From Panonychus citri (lineage: Eukaryota; Arthropoda; Arachnida; Trombidiformes; Tetranychidae), in contig NW_026515516.1 of the NCBI RefSeq assembly GCF_014898815.1, forward strand, positions 124,001 through 188,000: 64,000 nucleotides of DNA. Reading direction: 5' to 3'. Below the pieces are notes generated by a model that was not told where the DNA came from, searched no databases, and was given only the letters and a program-made list of their open reading frames with translations. Both the position numbers and the translations under genes were made by a program. Shown here one piece after another: positions 37,682 through 49,838 of the stretch (its first letter is position 1; every line of letters starts with the position of its first letter).

Positions 37682-37864
37682 ATAAATTTTTGGTATCACA
37701 ATGAATACAAAAGTGAGCAATTTAAATGACCAATAGAGTGACCAGTTGGTTGTTTATAGCTGTTTATGGTTATCGATTTTTTCTTCCAATTCCTTTTCCC
37801 CGATTCTTTTGAATTACCATCTCCAGTATGGTCTGATTTCAGATTCTGGGCAAGTGAATATCGG

Positions 37865-37893
37865 TTAACTGAGACTCTGTTGCATGGCTCCAT
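37865..37893 (-). CDS. sDscam last coding exon
   Basis: Acceptor GGATAACAG|ATGGAG; phase 1 in; encodes YGAMQQSLS and a TAA stop at 37865-37867. Preceded by a short intron (82 bp). A longer frame of 65 codons starts at the same ATG but is not in phase with the upstream donor. Retaining the intron would instead end the protein after about ten other residues (CKFIRSPENH), so the extreme C-terminus is uncertain. Confidence 0.55.
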
Positions 37894-37975
37894 CTGTTAT
37901 CCAGCATTGGAATTACATATGTTGAAGGTTATATTTACAAGTTTCAATGATTCTCAGGTGATCTAATGAACTTAC

Positions 37976-38042
37976 ATGGATAACTATATGGATGCTCTGA
38001 GTTGGTAGTTGAGTATCGTCCAGATAAGTGGCTTGATTTAGG
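37976..38042 (-). CDS. sDscam cytoplasmic exon (PKSSH...EHPYSYP)
   Basis: Acceptor CTGTTTTCAG|CCTAAA, donor CCAT|GTAAGT; phase 0 in, 1 out. Encodes PKSSHLSGRYSTTNSEHPY and SYP, part of the intracellular tail. Confidence 0.75.
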
Positions 38043-38223
38043 CTGAAAACAGATCGAAAAGAGATAACAATAAAAAAGTTGAAGAAGAAAAAAATTTCTC
38101 GAAAGAAAGACGACTATTTATAATATTAATAATTTCTATCAGTTCAATGAGATGGCAGCATGATATTTATGAGAAACATGAATTGATTTTGAGCAAGTTT
38201 GCTTAGAGAATTCAATAATTTAC

Positions 38224-38597
38224 CTTGGTTACCAGGAAAGGAACTTCATAAGTCTGCTCATCAGCTGATCGACCATAAATATTGGTTGGAGTTGTTGTTG
38301 AAAAACCATCATCAGTACAAGTGTTGACTGAATTGGTTGAATATTGTGAACAGTTAATTGGAACTGAGCATCTTTCAGAATTTGGAGTTAACATTGATGG
38401 ATAGTAAAGGCACTCTTTAATACTAGCATTCCCACCTCCACCTCCACCGCCATCAGATACAAGATTACCACCACCACCACCACCAAGTCCACCATTTGAT
38501 TTATCATATAAATTGGTTCTCGATTGTTTAACTGACATTTCGGACATTGGAAGTTCTTCCGAATATGATATCGACTCTTTGATTGAACAAACTCGCT
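38224..38597 (-). CDS. sDscam main cytoplasmic exon
   Basis: Acceptor TTATTCAG|AGCGAG, donor AAG|GTAAAT; phase 1 in, 0 out. Encodes 124 codons of the tail: ERVCSIKESISYSEELPMS, a glycine-rich stretch with two runs of six to seven Gly, several Tyr/Cys/Ser-rich segments, and NIYGRSADEQTYEVPFLVTK. The TYEVP tyrosine resembles an SH2-binding site, which is an inference. The glycine runs sit on GGT/GGA repeats and may vary in length. Confidence 0.88.
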
Positions 38598-39036
38598 CTG
38601 AATAAAGTTAATTTCACCATGAATTTATCATGTTGTAAATGAAAAGGACAAGAAATGTAAGAAGTAGCAGGCAAAAAAAAATAAAAAGAAAAGGTAAACA
38701 AGAGAGAGATTTAATCAAGTTAAATGCACTTTAGTTAATTCCCATGATAATCTCACTGAGATGAGAGATAATGTTCAATGAGATTCTCAGGTAAAAATAT
38801 TTTACACTCTAAATGAAGCAGATAAACTTTTGTTCAAACTTTTCGAGTCTCACAATTGGCATAACAATCAACGAAATTGATTCTCATATATTGTTCATAT
38901 TCATACGTTCATTTAAATAGTAAACATATTGTCATGAAAATCTCCGCGCTATCATCATGAATTACAAGTGAACTTTTTGCTTTCATTTATTTATATTCTG
39001 AATATCATTTGAAATCTCATGGAAACTTGAACTTAC
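38598..39036 (-). other. sDscam intron between TM and tail exons
   Basis: 439 bp, AT-rich, no further coding signal. Confidence 0.85.
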
Positions 39037-39522
39037 CAGGTTTTCTTGGTATTGGTTTTTTCCTCAAACCAAAGACAAGTATAACAATACAACCAATAAT
39101 AACGGAAACGGCGATAATCGGAAACAGAATAATATTTATCCAGGCAACATCATGGTCACTTATTGACCAACCAGGTTCAGAGGCGAATGACGATCCGCTA
39201 AAGTCACGATTTGAGGTGGCAAAATTGTATTCCGCTTGTGTTGTACCTGAATCGCTTCGAGCTATGACTCGTATACGATAACCAGTATCGGGAATTAAAT
39301 CTCTCAACGGAAGGGATTTGATCTCACCGGAAATTGGTTGACTCAATTGTTTCCAATCGTTTTCCCCGGTACCACCACCACGAAGACTACTACTCTTGTC
39401 CATTTTGTACTGAATTTTAAATTCTTTGATGGGACAACCACCACTTTCCCATTCTTTAAGTAACAGGGTGGTTACGGTTCCGTTGGTTCGGATAAATGAT
39501 GCAATGGATGGAGCTCTGGGAA
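39037..39522 (-). CDS. sDscam exon: FN3-6-like domain and transmembrane helix
   Basis: Acceptor CATCAATAG|TTCCCAG, donor CCTG|GTAAGT; phase 1 on both sides. Encodes the last FN3 domain (VPRAPSIASFIRTNGTVTT ... EWESGGCPIKEFKIQYK ... DLIPDTGYRIRVIARSDSG). It resembles the final FN3 of Dscam with its W..GGCP motif. A single transmembrane helix, NIILFPIIAVSVIIGCIVI, follows, then a basic stop-transfer sequence RKKPIPRKP. Confidence 0.93.
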
Positions 39523-42500
39523 CTATTGATGAGACACAATGACCATTCAGATGACCATCATGGTGACAAAAAAAAAGAGATGAAAAGTTCAATTTGAAAA
39601 AAGTTTTGAAATTGAATGGAAATTGAAATTCACCAAAAAAAGAATTGAATAATATTCAAGCTGGATTCTGATTCTCTTATTGAAATCATGATAAACATTT
39701 GAACCAGAATATTGAAACTATTATCACGATTCTTATTCAGATTCTAATAATAATAAACTGATCAATCGTTTTAATGTACCTCTCTATCTGATTGACCAAT
39801 TCATTGGTCATCAGAATGTATTAATTTCGTTCATGAGACGAGAGAGTATTTGAAACCATTCGGAATTTTTTTATCTTCCTCATCTGATCAACAATAACTA
39901 GAATTTACTTTTATATAATCAGGGTAATAGTTATTTCTGATTCGTTACATGCATAAGAAAAACTCAGATAAATATCACCTAAAAATAGCCATGGTTAGTT
40001 GAATTCTGATTACTTTTTATTGTTTATTTGTTTTCATGGTAATTTTCAAATATTATATGAGCAACCAGATCAATCATTTCAAGATTAGATTGCTGATTGC
40101 CTGAGGTATTTGTAAAGTATTGTAATGAGAAAAGGAAAGTCTTTCAACATTAAAATGTCGAAATGAGAGTCGATAAGGTCAAGCCCAATGTTGAACATTT
40201 TCATGGTGGAAATGCAAAAATCAGCAAATTTAATATTTCCAATAGCTCGAGGTTATTACATTACCATGAAGATTACTATTATTATGAAGCTGAAAAATGA
40301 CCAAAAGGAAAATGTAATAATCATTGACCGGAAAGACTATTAATGATATTATTCAGTAGTAATAGTTGTAGTATTCAGAGTGAGAGGAGATAAAGGTGAT
40401 GCAAGCAAATTATTATCATGAAAGATCAGATTCATATTCATCATATTTCATTTTTCTCCAGTTCAATTCAAATGGAAATGAGAAACTTGAAAATATAACT
40501 ATCAAAATAACCTTTGATAAGGTCATTCTGATAATTAATCTGATAATGAAAACCTTAGAAGTGATTTATCTAACACAATTGTATCGATTGTAATTATAAC
40601 TAATATTAGATGTCAAGTTGATTGTTGCTGTGAGATAATCATAACATCTAGTTATTGTTATTATATTATTCCTACGAGAGGATAACTTTGAATTATTGAA
40701 AGGTATTAGTTGTTAACTGTTATGATGTTTATAACTATTCCTGGAATCAATTGATTATCTAAGTGTTTAGATGCTCATTGTGATTACCAATTACAATTTA
40801 CTTAGATCTTTAATGATAATTTATCAGTGATAATTAACGAGTTTTAATATTCTTTTGATTATCTATCTGGCAATAGATAAATTGATCATCAATTTTCCTC
40901 GTTCAATGTTATTTATTGAAACATTTTCCCATGAAATGATATACAAACAATTTAGGTCTTGTATAATACGAAACTTTTTGGCTGATAAACTTCATATTTA
41001 GAGTGTGAAAAGTGCTGATTTATTTTAAGATTTTCAAGAATATTTAACAAAATTGCGGAAAATTTGAAGGATACAGTCATGAAAAATGAGTTTCGAATGA
41101 TGAAATAATGTATTACATCTGCAACTTCAACATGTCCCAAAGTTGCAGATCCACTCACAGCACCATTGCTGAGCTCAAAATCTATTCTGACCGTCAAGTG
41201 ACCTTGGAAAATTGTCCGAACAGAACGACCGAAACGCCTATGAAATTTAAATATGACACTTATAACTTGAGCCTGGGATCTAAATATGTGAAGAAAAACA
41301 ATTTATGTAAGAAAAACTTGGTGGAAACTTGGTGAAATGCCCTGTATTAATAATATCTGATGAACTGAGTAAAAGAATGAACTAATTATCTCCTTGTCAA
41401 CTGTTTTATATTTTCCAACAGATTATCAGATCAATTCTATTTATGATAAAATTTATCATCTTAACTATTATTATGATGAAATATGTGTTCTTCTGAATAT
41501 TTATCTGGTCTATGGGAAATGATATTAAATATGGGAGATAAGATTAAATAATCTGTTAGGAAAAATCTGTTACATTTGATAACTGAAAAGGAAATGAATA
41601 TCTTATCATGGATTGGAACTGTAATTTCCTGTGATATTTACCTTGTATCAAATGAATCTATTTCCATTATGATAATAATCAAATCAATTGATCATCTCCA
41701 ATACTCATATTGTTATGGTAAACATCAGATTTATACTAATAAATTGTATTGAAAGTAAATCAGTTTAAGAAAAACTGAAATTCTGATGATTAAGATTAAA
41801 AGTCAACTGAATTAATATTAATACTTTAAATCAAACACTTTTCACTTGATTATCTGATCATCTCGATTTACTTTGATTGTTTAATGAGATTTTGAGTTTT
41901 TGTTTTTCTAATTTCATCTAGATCCTTAGCTGAATATTTAATGATCATGATTTTCATGATAATCTTCATTTCATCCACACAAATTTATGTTTGTATACCA
42001 ACAATTCACCATGAAGAAAAAATAATGAACTTTAATAGTCTGAAACTGGTAAATTCTGTAACAATCAGAATAAAAGTTCATTAGAGTTTTTTTTACTCAA
42101 CCTGAATGAAAATTAATACTCATCACATTATAAAGTTACTATTGTAATAATAATATTATCTGGATGATCATGATAACAAGCAACAATTGGAACTGATTAA
42201 AAACTGAACACAATGAGAGATTTATTGAAATTTATGGAAATTCACTAACGATTGGAACATGAATCTTATTCATCCCCATGAGAATAATTTTTCACCTCAA
42301 ATAATTAATATGAAAAGAACCAGTTGTTCACCTTATTTAATTGTGAATTTTAAATTCGAAGAATAAAAAATTCTACCTTGTTAATAAACACTTGCCTCGA
42401 AATTAACCTTAAGATTTCATGATAATTTCGTATTCCATATTTTTCATTCACTCATAAATTTTATCCTCAAGTTCTGAGGTTCATGTTTGAAAAGTTCAGT

Positions 42501-43134
42501 GAAATCTGAACTTTACCTGTTCCATTCAGAGAGAATCTTTGATAGTTTAATATAAAACGATTAAATCCGAATTATTGTTCACCATGATGAGAATCAGGTC
42601 ATCAGTCTTCATTTATTTGTGATGTTTCATGATAATTCTGAGTTCAATTAATCTTCATTGATAGATAAACTCATTGTTAATGATTATCACTGATCGAAAT
42701 TGATTGTTATTATTATATTAAAATGGTAACTCTAGTTTTCCGATTTGTTATATTGAACCATTTCAGAAAGTCTTGAATCCATATTAACCTTGTCGATTGG
42801 TTGATTTCCATGAATTTCATGATTAAATCATATTATCAACAGTGAAATCAGTATGAAGACATCAAACTTATGGATTCATCATGTAATTGGAAACCTAGTC
42901 TCTTTTTTGACATTTCTACCTAATGAAAAGTTCAGTTGAATTCCGTGATTTCTTTTGAATATCCTAAAGAAAATCGTTGATTCAATGATTCAGAATTGAT
43001 ATTTATTGTGATTCTTGAAATTGAATCATGAGATAAAAAGGAAATCTGATCCACCAGAATAATAATCAACTTGAGTAGTTTTTTTCTCAACGATCAAGTT
43101 GAATCCAAAAAAACGGTCAGAAATTAATGTTTAC
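39523..43134 (-). other. sDscam intron (3.6 kb) before the TM exon
   Basis: Mostly AT-rich with CATGATAATC words. It contains one GC-raised, coding-like island at about 40.95-41.33 kb (see findings). No alternative FN3 or TM exon was seen. Confidence 0.8.
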
Positions 43135-43320
43135 CTGAGCCATGAGTTTTAGCCTTAACTGGATTAGATGGTAATCCGTTACCGGCCTCATTGTAAGCGG
43201 CAATGTAGATCTCATATTTTCGACCACAGGAAAGGTCACTAAATGTATGAGAATTAAACTCGGTATCAACTCTGTACTCGATCCAAGATGAATCCTCTTC
43301 CTTGATATAAACCCGATAAC
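43135..43320 (-). CDS. sDscam exon: FN3-5-like domain, second half
   Basis: Acceptor TTTCTTAAG|GTTATC, donor TCAG|GTAAAC; phase 1 on both sides. Encodes YRVYIKEEDSSWIEYRVD ... LSCGRKYEIYIAAYNEAGNG ... VKAKTHGS. The LxCGxxY and NxxGxGxxS patterns match Dscam FN3-5 rather than FN3-3 or FN3-4. Confidence 0.92.
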
Positions 43321-43418
43321 CTTAAGAAAAAATAGTCGACAAATAAAAATCAACAGAAATTTTAATCTTCTTGATTCACTTAATCTAATTGTTTAATTTA
43401 TCAAGATTAATCTGTTAC

Positions 43419-43514
43419 CTAAAATGTTTGCATTTGGATCATTAAGCTCCCATTTTATTGAGATTGTATTATGTCCAGAGGTGGAAACTTCAAGTCGAGG
43501 AGCTTGAGGCAAAT
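43419..43514 (-). CDS. sDscam exon: FN3-5-like domain, first half
   Basis: Acceptor CTCATTTAG|ATTTGCC, donor TTAG|GTAACA; phase 1 on both sides. Encodes LPQAPRLEVSTSGHNTISIK and WELNDPNANIL, the A-to-C strands of an FN3 domain with its core Trp. The intron on its 5' side (43515-43573) is only 59 bp. Confidence 0.9.
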
Positions 43515-43573
43515 CTAAATGAGTGAAAAATGTGATTAGTTGATCCAATCGATTGAAATTAGTTTATCATTAC

Positions 43574-43885
43574 CTAAATCTTTTGTTTTAACGGCAATTT
43601 CTGGACTCGCTGGTCCAGCACCTTTGCGGTTAAATGCTTTCACTATGATAATATATCGAGTCGATGGAGTTAAACTGTTCAATGTGAATTGATAAGGTCC
43701 ACTTTGGTCATCGACTTCGTGGGTTTTGAAGATGAAATTTTTATCCATCGTTGGAAGTTTATAGCCGATGTAATAACCTTTGATACGATTACGACTTCGC
43801 ATCGATTTCGGTGGTCTCCATTTGACTTTAATCGATTTTGAGCCAAAAGGTTCAGCTCGAACATCGGAAGGATATTCGGACGGGA
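43574..43885 (-). CDS. sDscam exon: FN3-2 domain
   Basis: Acceptor TTTACCTTAG|TCCCGTC, donor TTAG|GTAATG; phase 1 on both sides. Encodes PSEYPSDVRAEPFGSKSI, KVKWRPPKSMRSRNRIKG, YYIGYKLPTMDKNFIFKT and LTPSTRYIIIVKAFNRKGAG. The GYYIGYKL and AFNRKGAGP wording is the FN3-2 signature of Dscam proteins. Confidence 0.95.
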
Positions 43886-44259
43886 CTAAGGTAAAAGATG
43901 GAGAAAACCAAGTTTATCAAATTTGAAATGAAAAAACAAAAGATTAATAAACTAATGAGGTAAAAGATCTGATGGATTGTCAATCTAATCCTAATCTATG
44001 TTAATCTGTTTATTCATTGAACCATTTGATATTCATTGACATTGGAAAAAACTGTGAAATTGATCAATGAGTTTTTTCATCATCACATTGGATTAACTGA
44101 ATAGTCTGAAGTAGGTTCATGGTGAGTTTGTATCATGAACCATGAGGAAAATAATTGATCGACTGAATAAGAGACGATGAGGATAACCAGATTGAAGATG
44201 AAGAAGAAAACTTTTTTGATCTATTCTGGTGCATTTTTTTACTTCCAGATTATATTTAC
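43886..44259 (-). other. sDscam intron between FN3-1 and FN3-2
   Basis: 374 bp, no other signal. Confidence 0.85.
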
Positions 44260-44559
44260 CTTCTAGTTCAGTGATTGCATGTAAAACTGGACCAGGTTCT
44301 GAGGTTCCAAGACTATTTTCAGCTAAAATTCTGAGATGATACGATGTCCCAGGCCATAGGTTGGTTATTGTGGCTCGGGTTTCAGTTCCAGGTACTCGGA
44401 GTTGTTTCCGGTCAGTTTTCCAATCTCCAGTCACTTCCTTGTACTCGATAACATAATGAAGGATTAAACTGTTTCCGGCATAAGGAGGAGACCATGATAA
44501 TGATATGTCTCGACTGTCAACCTTTGTTATCACTGATTTACTTGGAGAATCGGGTTTCT
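44260..44559 (-). CDS. sDscam exon: FN3-1 domain
   Basis: Acceptor TTATCCAG|AGAAACC, donor GAAG|GTAAAT; phase 1 on both sides. Encodes EKPDSPSKSVITKVDSRDI, SLSWSPPYAGNSLILHYVI, EYKEVTGDWK and LWPGTSYHLRILAENSLGTS. Matches Dscam FN3-1 (WSPPYDGNSPL..Y.IEYK; RI.AEN..GTS). Confidence 0.95.
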
Positions 44560-45231
44560 CTGGATAAGAATAGAAAAAAAACATAAAAATGTCTTTCGAT
44601 TGACATTTGAACTTTTTCATGGGGACATTTAACTCATTACATGGAAAGAGAGGAGAAAAAAATCTCCATTCGAAGCTCTTTTAACAGTTCATGATGAGAA
44701 TTGAGCTCAGCATTCAAACTCATGAAGAGCAAAAAACAAAGAAAAACGATAACCTAAGTTTCAATATCATCATGTCAGGGTTGATTTTCCATGTCATGAT
44801 GAATATGATGAGAAACCTTGTATTATAATATACGAAAGCAAAAAAGAGATGACTGAATCCATAGGGTTGAATAGGTCAAATGTCATGTAAATATCATGTC
44901 AAAATGATGAACATTTTGATAATAAGAATGAGATGTTTCAATAAGATTAGAAACAGAAAAGATGAAAAAAGTTATATATTTCGGGATAGTTAATAGTCAA
45001 ATGTTCAATGACGATGATAATCATCAAGTGAATGAGCATAATCATGGTGATGGTGATGAACAATTGATGATGATAAGCTTGTTTAAGTGTCAATTGGATG
45101 AGGTGAAATCAATTGATGATTTTATTTTGATGTTTATCAGAATGAAAACATTGAGAGTGAAGGATGAAGATAAAGAGGAGGAAAAGGAATTGATGAATCT
45201 TACCAATCGATCAGTTGAAAACGATCAAGAT

Positions 45232-45234
<3 letters not shown>

Positions 45235-45264
<30 letters not shown>
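45235..45264. repeat. (CT)n microsatellite
   Basis: CT run in an sDscam intron; it encodes a Ser-Leu repeat in a spurious plus-strand frame. Confidence 0.95.
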
Positions 45265-45267
<3 letters not shown>

Positions 45268-46385
45268 TTTTTTATTTACAGAGAGAAAAGTTATATTTCC
45301 GTCCACGTTTTCACTTTAAGACAGATTGGGTTGCCTTCAATTATCTCGAATCAGATCAAACAGAACTTTATATCTCTCTCTCCTCTTCTTGATTTCTGAC
45401 TAGTTCTCATCTTCATGATGATGAAGATACATCTTCATCATCATCTGATCACTTAAGGATCCATTATTTTGCTTGGATGGTCACTCAATTGTTTCTAAGT
45501 TTGTTTTTTCTTTCTCAACCTCTTGTGTTAAACTAATCAACGCCAATTGAGTTTATTACAACCTTCAAACAACCTTAACTTGATCCTTAGAGTGATCATG
45601 TAAATGTATGTTAAGTAAATGGGTTCGATGTACATGATAAATTCAATTAAAATCTTGAATTTTAAAATAAACTGTTCGGCTTATATTTGAATCAATGAAC
45701 AACAATTAACCTTTGATTTGGAAAATTTTTCTTGTGCCTTCTCATTATTACATCTTAATCAATGGAGATTAAAGTTTTTAGTTTTGCTTTCTCGTCTCAA
45801 GAAATTCAATTTCATTGAAAAGTTTTATTCATTTTTTCATCTCATGTTAATCTGAATACTAATTTAAAATCATGTAAATGGTTGAAATATGAATGAAAAC
45901 TTTTCAATTAACAACTGAATTAACTTCAAGCAACTGATTACAATTTATAAGATCTACCAAAATTTTATCTAATTCATTTTAATTAACTTGAATGTGGGAT
46001 CTGTCATCAGATTTTTACTCATATCTTTTTAATTATCATGAAATTTAAACTGAACAAGTGAGAAGTGGAAACTGAACTTTCATTATCAAAGATCAGTAAG
46101 ATTTCAGTTTGGTCGGAATCTTATTATTTTCTAATTATTTTGAAAGTTCCTTGAGAAGATAATCAATCAATGATAGTTATCATGAAGATAGAATGTCCAA
46201 ATTCAATAAGAAAATCAGATATAAAGTTTACTTTATCTTTTTCTATTAATATCGAAAGTTCATGATAAGAAGATATTAAATATTGGAAAAGATCTGAAAA
46301 CAAAATTCTGAGGTAAACTCGATGAAATTTGAATCCCACCCAATGAATATGATGGAATCTTGAACGAGAAAAAAGAAATGACCAG

Positions 46386-46410
46386 CAGAGAGAGAGAGAG
46401 AGAGAGAGAG
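46386..46410. repeat. (AG)n microsatellite
   Basis: AG run in an sDscam intron. Confidence 0.95.
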
Positions 46411-47595
46411 TGACCACCATCATCATCTAATAGTTATGTAAAAACCTTTCATGGAAATGAAATTTTCTTCCTCTGTGGTCATCTCAGACTGTCCACTCAT
46501 GTTTATCATGAATATACGTTCAGAATTTGTCCTAATTTCTTGTGTATCAATTTTCTTATTGTTTTTCTCTTAATCAATCAGAACTTTCCCCATTCCACCG
46601 CAACCATTTTCCTAGTAACATGAGTTAGAAATTCAAGCGATTGAAGAAAAAAAATATAATATCATTCCATCAATTCTGAACATATCATAGTTTTCCATGT
46701 GATATATTCATGAATCTCGCTGAGAAAATACTCCCAGCCTATTAGCAAGAATACAATAGATAACCAAAAAAAAGAGAGAGGGGTTAGTGTAACATTCTCT
46801 CATTGATTTTTGATTATATTAATAATTCTCGTTCTTTCCTCCCCCGATCCCTGATTACCATGAACATTATCATGGTAAATAATAATCAGAATCATATCTG
46901 GAACTTATCAGAATCCGTTAATCATACAATAGAAAATTTCTGAACCTCATGTTATCCTAATATCTTTGTGTATTTATGTACACAAATGTTTCTCTTTCTC
47001 TCTCATAATTCTGAATAATCTCAAAAGTTCTGATCATAATTTCAGGGGTAAGAATAACTTTAAATAATAAATTTTCTCGTTAATCTGTTCAACTTTCAAA
47101 TCCATGAAACATTCACCAATTACTTGATAAAATAACAATAGTCAATAACTTTGAGTAATCACATTTCCATAGACACATGAACATTTGAATTGGTTTCATG
47201 GTGGTTATAATTTTTCAGAGTAAAAAGTTAAGGGTAAATTCAGCAAGATAATGATAATAATAACCATGAAAGATTGTTTCAAAATGAGTGTTTAATATTG
47301 ATGATTGTAAATTAAATTGTTTACAATTAACTTTCCAACAATATTGTGATAAACTATTAATTCAATTTACTGTTAGAGTTTCTTAAATCATGATAATAAT
47401 AAAATTCAACTTCCACCCAAAGGGTTTGGGATAAGTGATTTTTTATTTCACAAGCCTGATGATGATTGAAACAATTACCATTAACTATGAACAATGTTTT
47501 CTTGTTGATTGTCAACCATCATTATTTATTCAGTATTATCATGAAAATTTCAACCCCAAAGTATTAATATATAAACATAAAGTTCTGAGATCAAA

Positions 47596-47599
<4 letters not shown>

Positions 47600-47628
<29 letters not shown>
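47600..47628. repeat. (AG)n microsatellite
   Basis: AG run in an sDscam intron. Confidence 0.95.
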
Positions 47629-47631
<3 letters not shown>

Positions 47632-48576
47632 GAAAATTGTTTCTCCTTTTATGAAGATAATATCATGCTAATTATTCAGAAGCATCATAAATGAGATACC
47701 AGTGATTCTGAATACTAATAACATGAGATTTTCCATTTCTCAATCTGTTGAATCTTCGGGGTGTGTAAATTACCATGAATACATGGTAATTTTCATGGAA
47801 TAATTTACATATTCGAAAAATTTTTGAAATTCGAAGCAAACAAACAGCGAACAAAAAAAAACGAAAATAAATTCTTTCCTTCATGATAATAACATTTTTC
47901 GTTATTCATATTATATGATTTTTCATCAACTCTGAATTAAATCTAATGAGCTAATGAGTTATCCTGATTGTCCAAACCATGTGCTCATCTAATTGTTGTG
48001 TTAATTGTAATTAAAAGTAGATCCTCTTCATAATATCAAAGTGATTAGTAAATTATTATCCTGTTGTTGATAGTTAATTGTTTGTTAATTATTGTATTAG
48101 AATCGCAGTTGCAGAATAGGATGATAATGATAAAGGAGAAGAGTAAAAAAAAAGTTCATTACGATTTTCAAATTAGTCTAAACTATAACTGAATTTAGTT
48201 AATAACAAGCTAATTAATTGTTTTTAATGTATAATTCAATCATCAGTAATTGTCATTATCAAATGTATCATCATCATAATCAGTTTGCTGATTAGTTAAT
48301 TGATACAATCGCCATGATATATATATATATATAAATTACTAATGATATCTTTCAGATAATTTAATCAATTGTATGATTATCATGATGATGAAAATCAGGA
48401 TTGATTACTCAGCACTTATCATGTTAATCACATAGAGTTAGTTTTGTAATTAGTTTAGATTAGTGTTCATATTATCATTATTATCAATGAGTTAATTGTG
48501 ATTCTCTTTATATTATTTGTTTCCGTCTATTCATCACTGATGATTAAGTTAATTGTAGCTGATATAATTAGCTTAC

Positions 48577-48853
48577 CTTGAACTATTGCTTGGATATTTG
48601 TCTTATCACTACCATAGCTATTGGTTGCTGTACAGGTAAATAGACTTGAATCCCTGCGATCAGCTGTTTCTACCTTAATCTCAGAGATTAATCCATAATC
48701 TGTCATATGTTCACTGGTTTTATACCTTTTATCTGATGTTGGTATAAAAACTTGACCATCTTTACGCCAGTCAATGGTCAACGGCTTATCCCCTAAGGCA
48801 TCACAACGAACGACTAACGGTCCACCCTTACGAACAGTTTCCACCTTGAATTC
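48577..48853 (-). CDS. sDscam exon: Ig9-like domain
   Basis: Acceptor TTTCCGTAG|GAATTC, donor CAAG|GTAAGC; phase 0 in, 1 out. Encodes EFKVETVRKGGPLVVRCDA, LGDKPLTIDWRKDGQ and DRRDSSLFTCTATNSYGSD, then TNIQAIVQ. Both Ig cysteines, the core Trp and the Dscam Ig9 pattern (GD.P..I.W; SALFTC.A.N.YGSD) are present. Confidence 0.95.
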
Positions 48854-49521
48854 CTACGGAAAAAAAATTCGAAAAGAATAATTTTTACTTCTTGTTCTTT
48901 CATTTTTTTTTCAACTTCTTCTCATTTATGATAATCCAACTCAATCGAAATGATTCCATTTTCTGTATCATTTCCTCTTCCGGTTCAATTGTTTTACCTT
49001 TATCTCTCTTTCCTCTTCATCAATTGAATATTCATAGTTATTATCATTCGTAGTCTCTCCTATGATTTTCCCATTCAATCATTGATCAATTCTGAGCCGA
49101 TCTCCCTGTCAATCAATCATGAACTCATTCATGATTCTGCCATGAAATTTCAAACATTATAAAAACCCAAAGAAAATTTAAAAAAAATGGTTGAATGAAA
49201 AACAAACCAGAAAAGTTAATCACTTTCAAATCTTAATAAACATCAACAATTAACTTGATTACTACGAGTGTCTTGATTAAAATAGAGTAACAATTTAAAT
49301 GAAAAATAATCATGATTGATGAACTGATTAAGTTTAAAATGTAAATTTTGTTGACAATCAAAATTTTCTCCAACACTGTTCAACTTTTAGGAAAATATTA
49401 AAATATCATTAGCATCCTCATCTTAATCAATATTTATTGTTCAATTTTTTTTACAAAAAGTAACTTGATGATGATCAATGATTGATTGGCTTTTATTGTT
49501 GTGTTTAATTTAATTGTTTAC
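48854..49521 (-). other. sDscam intron between Ig8 and Ig9
   Basis: 668 bp, AT-rich, no other signal. Confidence 0.85.
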
Positions 49522-49838
49522 CTCTTTAAAATGAGCTGGTGATCTGATTTGAATCTCGATTATTGTACTGATTCCGTTTCCAATTCCATTTTCAGCTGAA
49601 CACATATAATATCCTGCATCCGATTTATCGGTTGATTTAATTTCAAGTGTATTGTTAGGCCATTGACGGAATCGTCCATCAAACTGGATTAACTGGAATG
49701 GACTTGAAAGATTATCACCAGAGGCACGTTTCCATTGGATAACAGGATCAGGAAAACCATCAGCTTGACAGTGGATAAATATATCTCTTCCGGTTACACC
49801 AACCGAGTTCATTGGTTCCAGTGTCCATCTTGGTCGTG
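49522..49838 (-). CDS. sDscam exon: Ig8-like domain
   Basis: Acceptor TTTCTTATAG|CACGACC, donor GAG|GTAAAC; phase 1 in, 0 out. Encodes ARPRWTLEPMNSVGVTGRD, IFIHCQADGFPDPVIQWKR and DAGYYMCSAENGIGNGIST. Matches Dscam Ig8 (PPRW..EP; C.ADGFP.P...WK.A.GD; GYY.C.A.NGIG.G.S). Confidence 0.95.

Larger units (their letters stand above)
44560..48576 (-). other. sDscam intron (4.0 kb) between Ig9 and FN3-1
   Basis: Holds three CT/AG microsatellites. The 145-codon plus-strand frame at 44962-45399 is acidic and then CT-repeat-derived, with no domain; I read it as chance. Confidence 0.85.

Noticed and set aside
37696..37893. 65-codon minus-strand frame at the sDscam 3' end
   Set aside because: It begins exactly at the last acceptor but is out of phase with the upstream donor; most of it is probably 3' untranslated sequence.
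44962..45399. 145-codon plus-strand frame inside an sDscam intron
   Set aside because: Acidic low-complexity sequence followed by a Ser-Leu repeat from the CT microsatellite; no domain and antisense to a well-supported gene.
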